From positions 310,001 through 374,000 of the forward strand of contig JAWAID010000001.1 in the NCBI GenBank assembly GCA_038888615.1: DNA of 64,000 bases, read 5' to 3'. This DNA comes from Candidatus Korarchaeum sp. Its GTDB lineage: Archaea > Korarchaeota > Korarchaeia > Korarchaeales > Korarchaeaceae. Every line of letters starts with the position of its first letter. The first letter of the stretch is position 1. Under the pieces are notes generated by a model. That model did no database searches and was not told the DNA's origin. It saw nothing but the letters and a program-made list of their open reading frames with translations. This document shows, one piece after another, positions 1 to 9,238 of this stretch. Position numbers and translations under genes: made by a program.

Positions 1-702
1 ATGGGCATAACTGTTAAAAGAGTAGGAGGAGCTACTAGGCTGGATACGTCCTTATACTTAGTGATAAATTACTGGAGGGATTGTGAATCATTAGTACTCG
101 TCGACGGATTCAACTCATCCTACTACTTAGCTGCACTCAGCGTTGCCGTGGAGAGAGGTGCGCCTGTAATATACACGAAGGGAGGAAAGCCTCCGGAGGG
201 CTTCTACGAATCGCTGAGGGATCAGCTCAAGGAGGTGAAGTCTTTAGTGGTAGTAGGAGATAGTTTGAGTCCTGAAGACGCGAACTCTCTCAGATCAAGT
301 GGCTACTCAGTTGAGTTCATCTCTGAACACAACATCAGCTCCGGACCCAACATTTCCCCTCACTACTGGGTCTCATCGGTCCTCAAGGAGCTATCGAGTC
401 CGATACCCATGTTGATGGGGTTCGCATTGGGTTCGCTAACCGCCCTCCTAACGGTCAGGTTGAGGAGAAAGGAGGAGAAAGGGGGATTCACGGATTTCCT
501 AACGCTAGATGAGAGGAAACTAGTTGACGTTATAAGGGAGAAGGGGGAGGTGTTTCAGGAGGAGCTCCCGGAACTCACCGGATTCTCAAAACCTAAGATA
601 AGCAGAATGGTAGCCGAGCTCTCAGATAGGAAGGTAATAATCAGGGAGAAGTACGGGAAGACCTACATAATAAAGTTGAGCGATAGAGCTAGGAATCTTT
701 AA
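1..702 (+). CDS. CWB2-like domain + TM + winged-helix protein (5' end possibly cut)
   Basis: The reading frame is open from base 1, so the true start may lie outside the window. Residues 6-60 resemble a cell-wall-binding repeat 2 unit (RVGGATRLDTS, then LVLVDG and GAPVIYTKG). A single membrane segment lies at about 133-153 (MGFALGSLTALLTV), followed by RLRRK, which places the C-terminus in the cytoplasm. Residues 165-228 form a winged helix of MarR/ArsR-like type (LTGFSKPKISRMVAEL as recognition region). The layout suggests an outside or surface domain linked to a cytoplasmic DNA-binding domain. No partner gene is visible upstream. The domain reading is moderately sure; the sensing role is inference. 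Confidence 0.7.
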   Translation: MGITVKRVGGATRLDTSLYLVINYWRDCESLVLVDGFNSSYYLAALSVAVERGAPVIYTKGGKPPEGFYESLRDQLKEVKSLVVVGDSLSPEDANSLRSSGYSVEFISEHNISSGPNISPHYWVSSVLKELSSPIPMLMGFALGSLTALLTVRLRRKEEKGGFTDFLTLDERKLVDVIREKGEVFQEELPELTGFSKPKISRMVAELSDRKVIIREKYGKTYIIKLSDRARNL

Positions 703-734
703 ATTGGCCAGCTTCAGGTCGGGGAGGTGATGCC

Positions 735-941
735 TTGTCCAAGGAAAGACTGGTGTTCACACTACTACCACTAGATAGGGAGATATTCTGTACGTCTTGC
801 GGTAGAAAGGTCACTTACGAGAGAGGGGTGGTGGCTTTCAAGTGCCCGAACTGCGGTGAGGCAGTGATAATAAGGTGCAACGTCTGCAGGAAGCAATCCA
901 ATGAGTACACATGCCCTAACTGCGGGTTCGTAGGCCCATGA
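735..941 (+). CDS. Small zinc-ribbon RNA-binding protein (COG2888-like)
   Basis: The 68-residue product carries four CxxC pairs (CTSCG, CPNCG, CNVC, CPNCG), the pattern of the archaeal DUF1610/COG2888 zinc-ribbon proteins thought to bind RNA in translation. The start is TTG at 735, preceded by GGAGGTGA at 722-729. It ends 10 bases before the aEF1B start, and in archaea this gene is commonly found directly upstream of EF-1 beta, which supports the call. Confidence 0.88.
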   Translation: MSKERLVFTLLPLDREIFCTSCGRKVTYERGVVAFKCPNCGEAVIIRCNVCRKQSNEYTCPNCGFVGP

Positions 942-951
942 GGTGATTCCC

Positions 952-1221
952 ATGGCCAGGATACTAGCGGTGTACAGGGTACTCCTCGATGGGACGTTGG
1001 GGGAGGACGAGGTCTTAGGGAACATGAGAAGCGAGCTCGAGGCTAAGGGGTTCAGGCTCGAGAGTTATGAAGTTAACCCGATAGGCTTTGGGATAGTGGC
1101 AGTTACTGTGAGGGTGACGGCTCCAGAGGAGGACGGAGTGACGGATGAGATCTCCAATATCTTGGAGGGACTGGAAGGGGTGAGCAGTGTTGAGCTTGAT
1201 ATAGTGAGTAGGGTGAGCTGA
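952..1221 (+). CDS. Elongation factor 1-beta (aEF1B)
   Basis: This is the guanine nucleotide exchange factor for aEF1A. The 89-residue product has the compact alpha/beta fold of the family: ARILAVYRV as first strand, NPIGFGIVAVTV in the middle and VSSVELDIVSR at the end. I place the start at ATG 952 because GAGGTGA sits just upstream; GTG 943 is an in-frame alternative. It is downstream of the zinc-ribbon gene in the usual archaeal order. Confidence 0.92.
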   Translation: MARILAVYRVLLDGTLGEDEVLGNMRSELEAKGFRLESYEVNPIGFGIVAVTVRVTAPEEDGVTDEISNILEGLEGVSSVELDIVSRVS

Positions 1222-1470
1222 TTGCCGAAGAACCTCCCATTGACGCACCTAATATATGAGATACTGAAGGAAAGAACTCAAATAGATGACCAGGAGCTAT
1301 ATGAAATCCTTTCATCTAAAGTGCAGGACATCTCACTTTCGGAAGTTGAGAAAGCCCTTTTGAAGCTCGAGGTCATGGGGAAAATAGTCGCATCTAGCAG
1401 TGGGAAGAAGGGAGGGCTTCTGATAGAGATAGCAGCTGAGAGGAAGTACATGACGCCTGACGAGGAGTAA
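1222..1470 (+). CDS. Small winged-helix-like protein, unknown
   Basis: The product is 82 residues, starting with TTG immediately after the aEF1B stop (TGA 1219-1221), so the two are probably cotranslated. The predicted helical pattern (HLIYEILKERTQIDDQELYEIL, then a helix SEVEKALLKLEVMGKIV and a strand pair) fits a winged helix-turn-helix. No cysteines and no membrane segment are seen. It converges on the FEN1 gene with no gap. I do not recognise the family; a role near translation is only suggested by position. Confidence 0.7.
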   Translation: MPKNLPLTHLIYEILKERTQIDDQELYEILSSKVQDISLSEVEKALLKLEVMGKIVASSSGKKGGLLIEIAAERKYMTPDEE

Positions 1471-2499
1471 CTAGAACCAGGACTCTAGACCTCCACCTGC
1501 AAGCATCCTGTAAGCTTCCTCTACCTCAGCTATGACCTTCCTCACCCTTTCCTCAGAGAACTCATGTTCTTCGACCATGAACTTGAGGAGCTCGTCGCTC
1601 CTCGGCTTGTTGATTGATAGCTCATAATCATCGCTCTTGGGAGGATTCAGGAAGAACTCGTAAATAGATACGGGATCGAACTCGAAGTCCCAAGGAACTT
1701 TGGAGAAGAGCTCTTCAGGTTTCCTGTACTTCCTCACGAGCTCAAGGGCTCTCTTAACCCCTATTCCCTTAACGCCCCCCAGGTTGTAGTCGGTGCCAAC
1801 TAGGATTCCCACCATTATGAGCTGCTCCCTGTTTATCCCATTGCTCCTCAGCACGTCTTCGAGTTCTATGAGCTCCGGGTTCACATCAACGTAAACATCC
1901 TTCCCCGGGAGCTTCCTCTTTCCCGTTATCGTGAGATTCCTAACGAGTCTCGGGGAACCGAACAAAAGGGAATCATAATCTTGAGAGGCTGCAGCCCAGA
2001 CATCACCTTTTGAAGCCATGTAAGCCGCTTGAGCCTCACCCTCGCTCGGTGCTTGCACGACAGGAAGGCCCATCAACCTCAGTATCGTCTTGCAATCCTC
2101 TACCATCTCCTCAGTTACGTTCAGAGCTGCTTGAGCGTACTTCCTAGCTTCCTCAATATCCCCCATCTCTAAAGCTTCCTTCCACTTGATCTCCGCCTCC
2201 TCCCTGGCCCTCACTCTCTCCTCTATAGCTCTAGACTTGAAGATGGGCTTCTCACCATCGAAGACGTAAATAGGTATTATTCCCTCCTTGAGCAGGTTAG
2301 CGGTCCTGTAGAACATCCCCGAGTGGACGCTCGTTATCTCACCCCTGCTGGTCATCAGGGGAGTTCCATCGGGTTGCCTTACCTTAGCTAGGAATTGGTA
2401 CATAGCGTTGAAGGCATCTAAAGCAACCCTTTTCCCCGATAGTTCTGAGAGCTTTAGTTCAATCCTCCTCTCTACGAGTTCACCTATCTTGACCCCCAT
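1471..2499 (-). CDS. fen: Flap endonuclease 1 (FEN1/XPG family)
   Basis: This structure-specific nuclease removes 5' flaps during Okazaki-fragment maturation and base excision repair. The N region begins GVKIGEL and contains [11 protein letters not shown]; the I region has [13 protein letters not shown] with the metal-binding Glu pair, followed by [10 protein letters not shown]. The helix-hairpin-helix [13 protein letters not shown] binds DNA. The 342-residue length is normal for archaea. A PCNA-binding tail is short and ends GGLESWF, a plausible PIP-like end. Confidence 0.96.
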   Translation of the reverse strand: MGVKIGELVERRIELKLSELSGKRVALDAFNAMYQFLAKVRQPDGTPLMTSRGEITSVHSGMFYRTANLLKEGIIPIYVFDGEKPIFKSRAIEERVRAREEAEIKWKEALEMGDIEEARKYAQAALNVTEEMVEDCKTILRLMGLPVVQAPSEGEAQAAYMASKGDVWAAASQDYDSLLFGSPRLVRNLTITGKRKLPGKDVYVDVNPELIELEDVLRSNGINREQLIMVGILVGTDYNLGGVKGIGVKRALELVRKYRKPEELFSKVPWDFEFDPVSIYEFFLNPPKSDDYELSINKPRSDELLKFMVEEHEFSEERVRKVIAEVEEAYRMLAGGGLESWF

Positions 2500-2558
2500 C
2501 TGAGGTCACTTAATACATGAGTACTCTGATTAAAAGCGGAACGCATCATCGAGGTAGG

Positions 2559-3620
2559 ATGAGGCTAGCGTTAGTGGGACCCTACTATCCATCCGTGGGT
2601 GGGATCCAAGTCTACATGACCTACCTAGCCAAGGAGTTGGCATCGATGGGGGAGGATGTGACCGTAATCAGCTACAGGGGATCGAGGAGTAGGTGGGGGG
2701 AGAGGGTGCTTGAGGTACCCAACATCGACCTGAAGGTGCTTAGGGGATTGAGCTTCATCCTGAGCTCCTCAATAATCCTGGGTAGGGAGAGACCTGACTT
2801 AGCTATCTGTCACTACGCAGCTACTTCCGGTGTAGCTGGATTCCTATCTAACTTGCTTGGAGTGAGATATCTCGTTGTCCTCCACGGGAGTGACCTGAGG
2901 TTCCCAAGGCTAGTCAGGATAGCCGCTTCTAAGGCATCAGCTCTGGTTGCGGTGAGCAGCTGGGTTAAGGAGGAGCTCAGTAGGATGGGTTTGGAAGTCG
3001 ATTCCGTCATACCTGGAGGAGTTGATGATAAGCTATTTTCATCCCTTCCACTGAAGGAGGAACTAAAGAAGGAGTTAGGGTTCGAGGGGAACTTAGTGCT
3101 CTCAGTAGGTTCCTTAACTCACGCTAAAGGGTTCGATATAATCCCTAGGATAGCTAAGCTCGTGAACGAGAGGCTGGAAGCGATATTCCTGATAATAGGG
3201 GGCGGCCCTGAGGAGGGAGCCCTGAGGGAGCTCTCAACTAGGCTGGGGGTGAGTGATAAAGTGCTGCTACTGGGGAGGAGGAGCTACGAGGAGACCGCTA
3301 AGTACTACGGTGCAGCCGACCTTCTGCTCCATCCAGCGAGGTACGAGGGATATGGGTTGACAGCTCTGGAATCCCTAGCTGCAGGCACCCCCGTGATAGC
3401 AAGCGATACAGGCGGACTGAGGGATGTCGTCCTGAACGGTGTGGATGGCTTCCTGCTCCCTAGGGATGAAGTAGCCATGGCTGAGAGAGTGGTCCAGCTA
3501 CTGAGGGATGATTCTCTGAGGAGGGAGATGGGAAGGAGAGGTAGAGAAAGAGCTTTGAGGAGGACCTGGAGGGCTGTAGCTGAGGAGTACGAAGAGCTGA
3601 TAGCGAGGGTGTTCCCATGA
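2559..3620 (+). CDS. GT4-family glycosyltransferase
   Basis: The protein has the two-Rossmann GT-B fold of family 4 transferases. The N-terminus MRLALVGPYYPSVGGIQVY holds the acceptor-side glycine loop. The C-terminal half has HPARYEGYGLTALESLAAGTP, the E-x7-E donor-binding motif. I choose ATG 2559, preceded by GAGGT at 2551-2555; an in-frame ATG at 2517 adds 14 unlikely residues. The nucleotide-sugar donor and acceptor cannot be told from sequence; a role in surface glycan or glycolipid synthesis is likely. Its end overlaps pth2 by four bases. Confidence 0.9.
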   Translation: MRLALVGPYYPSVGGIQVYMTYLAKELASMGEDVTVISYRGSRSRWGERVLEVPNIDLKVLRGLSFILSSSIILGRERPDLAICHYAATSGVAGFLSNLLGVRYLVVLHGSDLRFPRLVRIAASKASALVAVSSWVKEELSRMGLEVDSVIPGGVDDKLFSSLPLKEELKKELGFEGNLVLSVGSLTHAKGFDIIPRIAKLVNERLEAIFLIIGGGPEEGALRELSTRLGVSDKVLLLGRRSYEETAKYYGAADLLLHPARYEGYGLTALESLAAGTPVIASDTGGLRDVVLNGVDGFLLPRDEVAMAERVVQLLRDDSLRREMGRRGRERALRRTWRAVAEEYEELIARVFP

Positions 3621-3973
3621 GGTACAAGCAGGTGATAGTGATCAGGAAGGACTTGAACATGAGTTGCGGTAAGTTAGCTGTCCAAGTAGCTCACGCCTCT
3701 CTGGAAGCCGCGGAGAGATTGAGGGATGAATACCCAGAGGTCTACAGGGAGTGGAGGGAGGAAGGAGCAAAGAAAGTGGTCCTTCAGGTTGGGGGTGAGG
3801 AGGAACTCATGGAGGTCTACAAAGAGGCCTTAAAGGAGAAGCTAGTAGCCGTCCTCATAAGGGACGCTGGTCTCACTGAGCTGGAGCCGGGCACATTGAC
3901 GGCGGTAGGCATAGGACCGCATGAGTCGGAGAGGATGGACAGGGTCACTGGGAGGTTGCCTCTGCTGAGATGA
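3617..3973 (+). CDS. pth2: Peptidyl-tRNA hydrolase, archaeal/eukaryotic type (Pth2)
   Basis: It releases tRNA from peptidyl-tRNA that has dropped off ribosomes. The N-terminal KQVIVIRKDLNMSCGKLAVQ and AHASLEAAE match the Pth2 family signature, and the C-terminal GTLTAVGIGP is also conserved. The length of 118 residues is typical. The start ATG overlaps the upstream stop (ATGA at 3617-3620), and its own stop overlaps the truD start in the same way, so the three genes are a coupled operon. Confidence 0.95.
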   Translation: MRYKQVIVIRKDLNMSCGKLAVQVAHASLEAAERLRDEYPEVYREWREEGAKKVVLQVGGEEELMEVYKEALKEKLVAVLIRDAGLTELEPGTLTAVGIGPHESERMDRVTGRLPLLR

Positions 3974-5058
3974 GGGTCCCTAAGATAGACCGAGAACTGG
4001 GGATGCTCACCTATATGAGTGATTCGGAGCCTCTCAAGGGGAAACTCAGGGAGAAGCTGAGTGACTTCATAGTGGATGAGGTGCTCTCGGGTAGGAGGGC
4101 ATCTAGAGTGTTCCTGGGGATGGAGAGGCTCGAGGGGAGCGGGCCCTTCTACATAGCAGTCCTGCTCAAGTACAGGAGGCTGGATGAGAGGGCACTCATC
4201 TCAAAGGTCTCGAGGGAGATAGGGGGAAAGTTAGGGTTCGCGGGGATGAAGGACGCTAGGTCGTTGAGCTTCCAGTTCATCTCAGCTACTAAAATCCCTA
4301 AGCTCGAGCTCAAGATCTCCGGCGCTGTCCTCAGGTACGTTGGTAAGGGAGACTGGGTGAGCTCGGGTTCCAATGACGGCAATCACTTCACGGTAGTAGT
4401 GAGAGGAGTTAGCGGGATGAGACCGATCCTAAGGTTCCCTAACTTCTTCTCCTATCAGAGGTTCGGGGTCAGGAGGCCCTACAATCACGAGATAGGGAGG
4501 GCTATATTGCTGAGGGAGATGGAGGAGGCCCGAGAAATGATAGCGAGTCAGGGCTATAGAGTCGAAGGAGCTAGGAGTCTCAAGCAATTGTCAGAGAGAG
4601 TGGGCTCTGATCTCATTAAGTTCTACATACACTCCTACCAATCTTATCTGTTCAACGTGCTCCTCTCTAAGAGATTGGAGCATGGGCTATCCTTGAAGGA
4701 GGGTGACTTCGTCCTTAAGGAGAGTGGGGAGATATCGATCTACCCTGAAAGGGGAGAGCTTCTGCTCCCAGTTCCTGGGGCATTCACTAGGACTAAGGGA
4801 GGGTGGCTGGATGAGGAGCTCAGTGCCTTGATGAAGGAGGAAGGCCTAAGCAAGGAATTGTTCGTGTTCAGGGAGTTACCTGAGGTCAGCGCTCTAGGTG
4901 ACTTCAGGAAAGCGATTTGTGGAGTTACCTCCTTGAGGGCCGTGGAGAGGAGCGACTTCGTGACACTGTCATTCTTCCTAGAGTCCGGATCGTACGCCAC
5001 TTCCTACCTGAGGGAACTGATGAAGCCGGAGGACCCCGCTGAGCAGGGGTTCCTCTGA
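3970..5058 (+). CDS. truD: tRNA pseudouridine synthase TruD
   Basis: TruD-family enzymes convert uridine to pseudouridine (position 13 of tRNA in known members). The catalytic Asp is in FAGMKDARSLSFQ near residue 90, and NHFTVVVRG and YQRFGVRRPYNHEIG are conserved family segments. The 362-residue length fits archaeal TruD. The start overlaps the pth2 stop by four bases. Confidence 0.93.
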   Translation: MRVPKIDRELGMLTYMSDSEPLKGKLREKLSDFIVDEVLSGRRASRVFLGMERLEGSGPFYIAVLLKYRRLDERALISKVSREIGGKLGFAGMKDARSLSFQFISATKIPKLELKISGAVLRYVGKGDWVSSGSNDGNHFTVVVRGVSGMRPILRFPNFFSYQRFGVRRPYNHEIGRAILLREMEEAREMIASQGYRVEGARSLKQLSERVGSDLIKFYIHSYQSYLFNVLLSKRLEHGLSLKEGDFVLKESGEISIYPERGELLLPVPGAFTRTKGGWLDEELSALMKEEGLSKELFVFRELPEVSALGDFRKAICGVTSLRAVERSDFVTLSFFLESGSYATSYLRELMKPEDPAEQGFL

Positions 5059-5469
5059 TCACAGGATCATGGTTAAGCGGAGCTGAGTCCTCCGGTCCCT
5101 GAGCCGCTTTATCATCTCCCTAGGCAAATCGCAGGAGGATGCTGTAGCCCTGATCGCGAGCGTCCTCTCATCCACGTAATCCGACCTCCTTATCACGGAG
5201 TCCTTAGGATGACTCAGCTTCAACTCCCTGCTCCCTTGGGCAGATAGCCTGAACTCATGATCGCCAACTGAGATAATAACGAGCACCTCTCCTCCCTCCA
5301 TCAGGTGCCTCTTCGCAGCTTCACTTAGATCCATCACAGACTTGTCAGCCCTAACCCCTATGATGCAATCCGCTCTTCGGCTTATCTCCTCATCCTTAGT
5401 CACCTGCATCGTGGTCCTATGGGTAGCCCTTATGTTCGGATGACCGTAAGCTAATATCTCCTCAATCAT
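5059..5469 (-). CDS. DUF371 family protein
   Basis: The product begins MIEEILAYGHPNIRATHRTT and contains DCIIGVRADKSV, both hallmarks of the archaeal DUF371 family, whose function is unknown. I use ATG 5469 because the family starts here; the frame continues open to 5598 but that part overlaps the divergent pcm gene. The 10-base gap to pcm must hold both start regions, so at least one transcript is probably leaderless or begins inside its neighbour. Confidence 0.85.
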   Translation of the reverse strand: MIEEILAYGHPNIRATHRTTMQVTKDEEISRRADCIIGVRADKSVMDLSEAAKRHLMEGGEVLVIISVGDHEFRLSAQGSRELKLSHPKDSVIRRSDYVDERTLAIRATASSCDLPREMIKRLRDRRTQLRLTMIL

Positions 5470-5479
5470 CGTACCACCG

Positions 5480-6148
5480 ATGGATCCGCACCATAGGCTA
5501 GTCGAGAGATTAGTTAGGATGGGAATTATAAAGACGGAGAAGGTCAGGAGATCAGCTGAGATAGTGAAAAGAGAGCTTTTCGTTCCAGAGAAGTACAAGA
5601 AGATGGCTTATGAAGATATTCCGCTTCCTATAGGTGATGACCAGACGATAAGTGCTCCTCACATGGTTTTCATGATGAACGAGCTACTGGACTTAGATAT
5701 CGGTCAGCTCGTCTTGGAGGTGGGATCGGGGAGCGGATACCACGCTGCAACGATAGCTGAGATAGTCGCTCCCAGTGACGCTCCCGTCTCGAAGTGGGGC
5801 ACCGTGATAACGGTGGAGATAAACCCTAAGCTAGCTACCCTAGCTTACAACAACATCAGGGCAGCCGGTTACTCGTCCAGGGTCCACGTGATCAACTCCG
5901 ATGGGAGCTCAGGTCTCTCCCTAAGGGAGAAGGTGGATAGGATACTCGTCACAGCAGCTGCGCCGGACGTCCCTCCCCCCCTGGTAGAGCTCCTAAGGGA
6001 AGGGGGAAGGATGGTGATCCCGGTCGGCAGCCCCGGCTTCTGGGGACAGGACCTGCTTGTGGTTGAGAAGTCGGGAGGGAGGGTGGTTAAGAGGAAGGTG
6101 ACTGAGGTAGCTTTCGTACCTCTCAGGGGGAGGTACGGATGGAGCTGA
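5480..6148 (+). CDS. pcm: Protein-L-isoaspartate O-methyltransferase
   Basis: It repairs isoaspartyl residues in aged proteins with S-adenosylmethionine. The signature DDQTISAPHMV is near residue 52, followed by the SAM-binding loop EVGSGSGYHAA and GDGSSG-like NSDGSSGL. RILVTAAAPDVP is the family's conserved post-core segment. The length of 222 is normal. Its last ten bases overlap the bud32 start. Confidence 0.95.
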   Translation: MDPHHRLVERLVRMGIIKTEKVRRSAEIVKRELFVPEKYKKMAYEDIPLPIGDDQTISAPHMVFMMNELLDLDIGQLVLEVGSGSGYHAATIAEIVAPSDAPVSKWGTVITVEINPKLATLAYNNIRAAGYSSRVHVINSDGSSGLSLREKVDRILVTAAAPDVPPPLVELLREGGRMVIPVGSPGFWGQDLLVVEKSGGRVVKRKVTEVAFVPLRGRYGWS

Positions 6149-6726
6149 TATACAGAGGAGCTGAGGCGGAGATCTATAGGACTGAGTTCATGGGGATACC
6201 CGTTGTCATAAAGAGGAGGGTCAGTAAGGGGTACAGAGCGAGTGAGCTGGATAGGATCCTGAGGACGCATAGGACTAGGAAGGAAGCCAGGCTGATGAGA
6301 AGAGCTAGGTTAGGAGGAGTTCCAGTGCCGGCCGTGATAGACGTTTGGGAGGATTCTATAATGATGGAGTATGTCTCAGGAGTTAGAATGGCCGACTCAA
6401 TAGATGATAGTAACATGTTAGCTTTTGGTATCGCTTCCTGCAGGCTCCACAGCTCTAACATAGCTCATAACGATCTCACCCCCTATAACGCTCTAGTGGT
6501 GGAGAGCGGAGGCATATGCTTGTTGGACTTCGGGCTCGCTGAGTACACTCACGATGTAGAGAGTTATGCGGTAGACTTATACGTCTTAAAAAGATCGCTA
6601 AAATCGATAAAGGAGGATTGGGAGCCCTTATGGGTCTCCTTCCTCAGGGGATACTCCACTTGCGGGATGGCGGAACGAGTAATAAGGAGGCTTGAGCAAG
6701 TTGAGGCCAGGGGTAGGTATAAGTGA
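6139..6726 (+). CDS. bud32: Bud32-type KEOPS atypical kinase/ATPase
   Basis: Bud32 is the kinase-like ATPase of KEOPS, which makes the t6A modification of tRNA with Kae1. Seen here are AEAEIYR and VVIKRR (ATP Lys), IAHNDLTPYN (catalytic loop) and LLDFGLAEYTHD (metal-binding DFG). The common HGDLT is HNDLT here; the catalytic Asp remains. At 195 residues it is the stand-alone form, not the Kae1-Bud32 fusion. It sits between pcm and the dITPase with coupled overlaps; a Cgi121-like partner lies 3 kb downstream. Confidence 0.92.
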   Translation: MELIYRGAEAEIYRTEFMGIPVVIKRRVSKGYRASELDRILRTHRTRKEARLMRRARLGGVPVPAVIDVWEDSIMMEYVSGVRMADSIDDSNMLAFGIASCRLHSSNIAHNDLTPYNALVVESGGICLLDFGLAEYTHDVESYAVDLYVLKRSLKSIKEDWEPLWVSFLRGYSTCGMAERVIRRLEQVEARGRYK

Positions 6727-7289
6727 TCGAGCTTTACTTCGTCTCATCTAACACCCATAAGTACGAGGAGTTCAGGAGGATGCTCTCTGATATAGCTGAC
6801 TTGAGGTTCGTGGAGGCCGATTACCTGGAACCCCAGGGGGAGGAGCTGGAGGAGATAGTAGTGACGTCTGCCAGGTGGCTGTCCTCCTACATAAGGGGTC
6901 CTTTCTTCATAGAGGACTCGGGGCTATTTATAGATAGTTTGGGAGGATTTCCAGGTCCTTACTCCTCTTATGTCTTCAAGAAGATCGGAAACCCCGGGAT
7001 ATTGAAGCTGATGGAGGGGATTAAGGAGAGGGAAGCTACTTTCATCTCCGTCATAGCGTTGGTCTTCCAAGGGAGGGTTGAGGTGTTCAAGGGGGAAGCC
7101 AAGGGAGAGATAGCTGAATCGATGAGGGGAGGGGGATGGGGTTTCGATCCCATCTTCATCCCAAGAGGTTCCGGGGGATTAACTTACGGTGAGCTCGGGG
7201 AGAGGAAGGACCTGTTCTCTCATAGGGGTCTCTCCTGCAGGGGATTAAGGGAGTTCCTAAGAGAAAAAATATACTGCAAGTCCGTTTGA
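6723..7289 (+). CDS. XTP/dITP diphosphatase (HAM1/RdgB family)
   Basis: It hydrolyses non-canonical purine NTPs such as dITP and XTP to the monophosphates, keeping them out of DNA. Family motifs are SSNTHKYEEF at the N-terminus, FFIEDSGLFIDSLGGFPGPYS in the middle and GWGFDPIFIP near residue 140. Length 188 is typical. GTG start 6723 overlaps the bud32 stop. Confidence 0.94.
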   Translation: MIELYFVSSNTHKYEEFRRMLSDIADLRFVEADYLEPQGEELEEIVVTSARWLSSYIRGPFFIEDSGLFIDSLGGFPGPYSSYVFKKIGNPGILKLMEGIKEREATFISVIALVFQGRVEVFKGEAKGEIAESMRGGGWGFDPIFIPRGSGGLTYGELGERKDLFSHRGLSCRGLREFLREKIYCKSV

Positions 7290-7383
7290 ATGTTATTATA
7301 TCACTTGGGTTAACCCCAATAAGACCTTGTACATGAATGACAGAGCACCACTGAGAGCTAGTTGAATGCTGCCGCAGGTGCCG

Positions 7384-7400
7384 ATAGAGTTAAAAACTCG
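7384..7400 (+). promoter_or_regulatory. Putative TATA region upstream of rps15
   Basis: The stretch GAGTTAAAAACTCG at 7387-7400 is A/T-rich in its centre and lies about 35 bases before the rps15 ATG. It is also a short inverted repeat. A transcription start near 7420 would leave a short leader containing the GAGGTG ribosome-binding site. Confidence 0.4.
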
Positions 7401-7431
7401 GGGTGTCGATTCTGCAGCGAGGTGCGTAAAC

Positions 7432-7887
7432 ATGGCCAGGATGCACAGTAGGAAGCGAGGTAAATCGGAGTCGAAGAGGCCTCCCAAGACAACTCCGCTA
7501 GACTGGGTACCGCTGAAGAAGGAGGAGATAGAGGAACTGGTCGTCAAGTTAGGGAGGAGAGGTATTCCCCCGAGCCAGATAGGGATGATACTCAGGGATG
7601 AGTACGGTGTCCCCTTAGTCAAGAGGATCTCGGGGAAGAAGATAACCGAGATACTTGAGGAGAACGGCGTAGCTCCTAAGATACCTGAGGACCTCATGGC
7701 GCTTATAAATAAAGCCTACAGAATAAGGAGGCACTTGGAGGAGCATAGAAAGGACATACACGCCAAGAGAGGATTAATACTCACGGAGTCAAAGATAGGG
7801 AGGCTCGTGAAGTACTACAAGAGGGTAGGAAAACTCCCATCAGATTGGCGCTACAGTCCGGAATTAGCCGAGCTCTATGCAGCTTGA
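7432..7887 (+). CDS. rps15: Small ribosomal subunit protein uS15 (eS13-type)
   Basis: The protein binds 16S rRNA h20-h22. The archaeal form begins [12 protein letters not shown] and has [16 protein letters not shown] and the [15 protein letters not shown] segment. I place the start at ATG 7432, supported by GAGGTG at about 7419 and by the family N-terminus; codons upstream to 7366 are open but not conserved. The stop overlaps the DHH nuclease gene, an arrangement common in archaea. Confidence 0.96.
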   Translation: MARMHSRKRGKSESKRPPKTTPLDWVPLKKEEIEELVVKLGRRGIPPSQIGMILRDEYGVPLVKRISGKKITEILEENGVAPKIPEDLMALINKAYRIRRHLEEHRKDIHAKRGLILTESKIGRLVKYYKRVGKLPSDWRYSPELAELYAA

Positions 7888-9238
7888 GATGAGTTCTATA
7901 AACTCCTTTCTCTCCAGAGTTAGGGAATTCACTAGAAGGCTCTACTCAAGTCTGAGAGGGGCTCACGTGAGGGTCGTCTCACACCTAGATGCCGATGGTC
8001 TCAGTTCAGCTGGAATAATGATTTCCGTCCTCAGGGGGCTGAACATCCCCTTTCACCTGAGTGTGGTCAAGTACGTGAGCGAATCCCTCGTGGAGGAGCT
8101 GAGGAGGGGGAACTACAGCGTCTACCTATTCCTAGACTTGGGATCTGGTGATCTGGAACTACTGAGGTCTCTGGATGGGAGTGTTTTCATAGTGGACCAC
8201 CACAAGCCCCCATCCGATGTAAGCGGGGTCAACCTGCTGAACCCCTTCCTAGATGGGGTTGATGGTGATCGGGAGATCAGTTCCTCTGGAATCTGCTTCC
8301 TCATATACAAGGAGATCTTCGGAGAGATTTCGATGGCTCCTGTAGCTCTAGTAGGGGCCCTGGGGGACGTGCAGGAGAACGGTGGCTTCAAGGGGATAAA
8401 CGAGCTGATATTGAATTGGGCCGTGGAAGGAGGATTAATTGAGGTCAAGAAGGACATAAGGCTATTCGGTGGGCCCGATTATCCGTTAGTTGCTTCCTTG
8501 GAGAGGACCGTGGATCCATTCATAAAGGGAGTCTCAAACGATTCAGCGGGTGCTCTCGGCTTAGTGGAGTCCGCTGGGATACCGATAAAGATAGGGGAGA
8601 AGTGGGTCACGCTCTCAGATCTGACGGAGGAGCAGAAGAGGGACTTGATGAACGAACTCGTGAAGAGAGTTGGGAACTTGGATAAAGCTAAGTCCCTAGT
8701 GGGAAGCATCTACGTGAACCTGAGGGAACCTAAGGGATCTCCCCTGAGGGATCTCTCAAGCTTCTCAACGCTTCTGAACGCCTGTGGGAGAATGGGGAAG
8801 GGTTACTTGGGAGCCCTGCTAGCTTCAGGTCTCAGGGGTGAGGTGCTTAACAGGGTCGTGGAGGTTCAGCAGGAATATAAGAGCTATTTAGCAAGGTTGC
8901 TCAGCGACCTCAAACCTAGAATAGTTGGGAAGGTCGCTTTCATAGATGAGGGGGTAGCTCAGGATACCGTGATAGGGACCCTCACATCGATGCTGAGCAG
9001 GAACATGAGGGACGTTGAGCTCATAGTAGGGTACGCTGAGACTCAGGAAGGTATGCTGAAGGTCTCAGCCAGGCTCACGACCAGAGCATCTCAATCGTTA
9101 GACCTGGATGATGTGATGAGGAGGGCATCGAGTACCGTCGGGGGGAGAGGGGGAGGCCACAGGCAGGCCGCGGGCGCTCAGATACCCAGGACCATGAAGA
9201 GGGACTTCGAGGAGAGCCTCCTCAGCTACCTCGAGTAG
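7877..9238 (+). CDS. DHH/DHHA1 family exonuclease (RecJ/GAN-like)
   Basis: The product carries the DHH phosphoesterase motifs: [12 protein letters not shown] (motif I), LFLDLGSGD (II), IVDHHKPP (III), and a C-terminal DHHA1 glycine motif [13 protein letters not shown]. It belongs to the archaeal RecJ-like group that includes the GINS-associated nuclease and single-strand exonucleases. Length 453 fits. Start may be ATG 7877 or ATG 7889; both overlap or abut rps15. Substrate (DNA or RNA) cannot be decided. Confidence 0.92.
   Translation: MQLEMSSINSFLSRVREFTRRLYSSLRGAHVRVVSHLDADGLSSAGIMISVLRGLNIPFHLSVVKYVSESLVEELRRGNYSVYLFLDLGSGDLELLRSLDGSVFIVDHHKPPSDVSGVNLLNPFLDGVDGDREISSSGICFLIYKEIFGEISMAPVALVGALGDVQENGGFKGINELILNWAVEGGLIEVKKDIRLFGGPDYPLVASLERTVDPFIKGVSNDSAGALGLVESAGIPIKIGEKWVTLSDLTEEQKRDLMNELVKRVGNLDKAKSLVGSIYVNLREPKGSPLRDLSSFSTLLNACGRMGKGYLGALLASGLRGEVLNRVVEVQQEYKSYLARLLSDLKPRIVGKVAFIDEGVAQDTVIGTLTSMLSRNMRDVELIVGYAETQEGMLKVSARLTTRASQSLDLDDVMRRASSTVGGRGGGHRQAAGAQIPRTMKRDFEESLLSYLE

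Noticed and set aside
7318-7375. Weak C/D-like pattern upstream of rps15
   Set aside because: Boxes are degenerate and no closing stem or separate promoter is seen.
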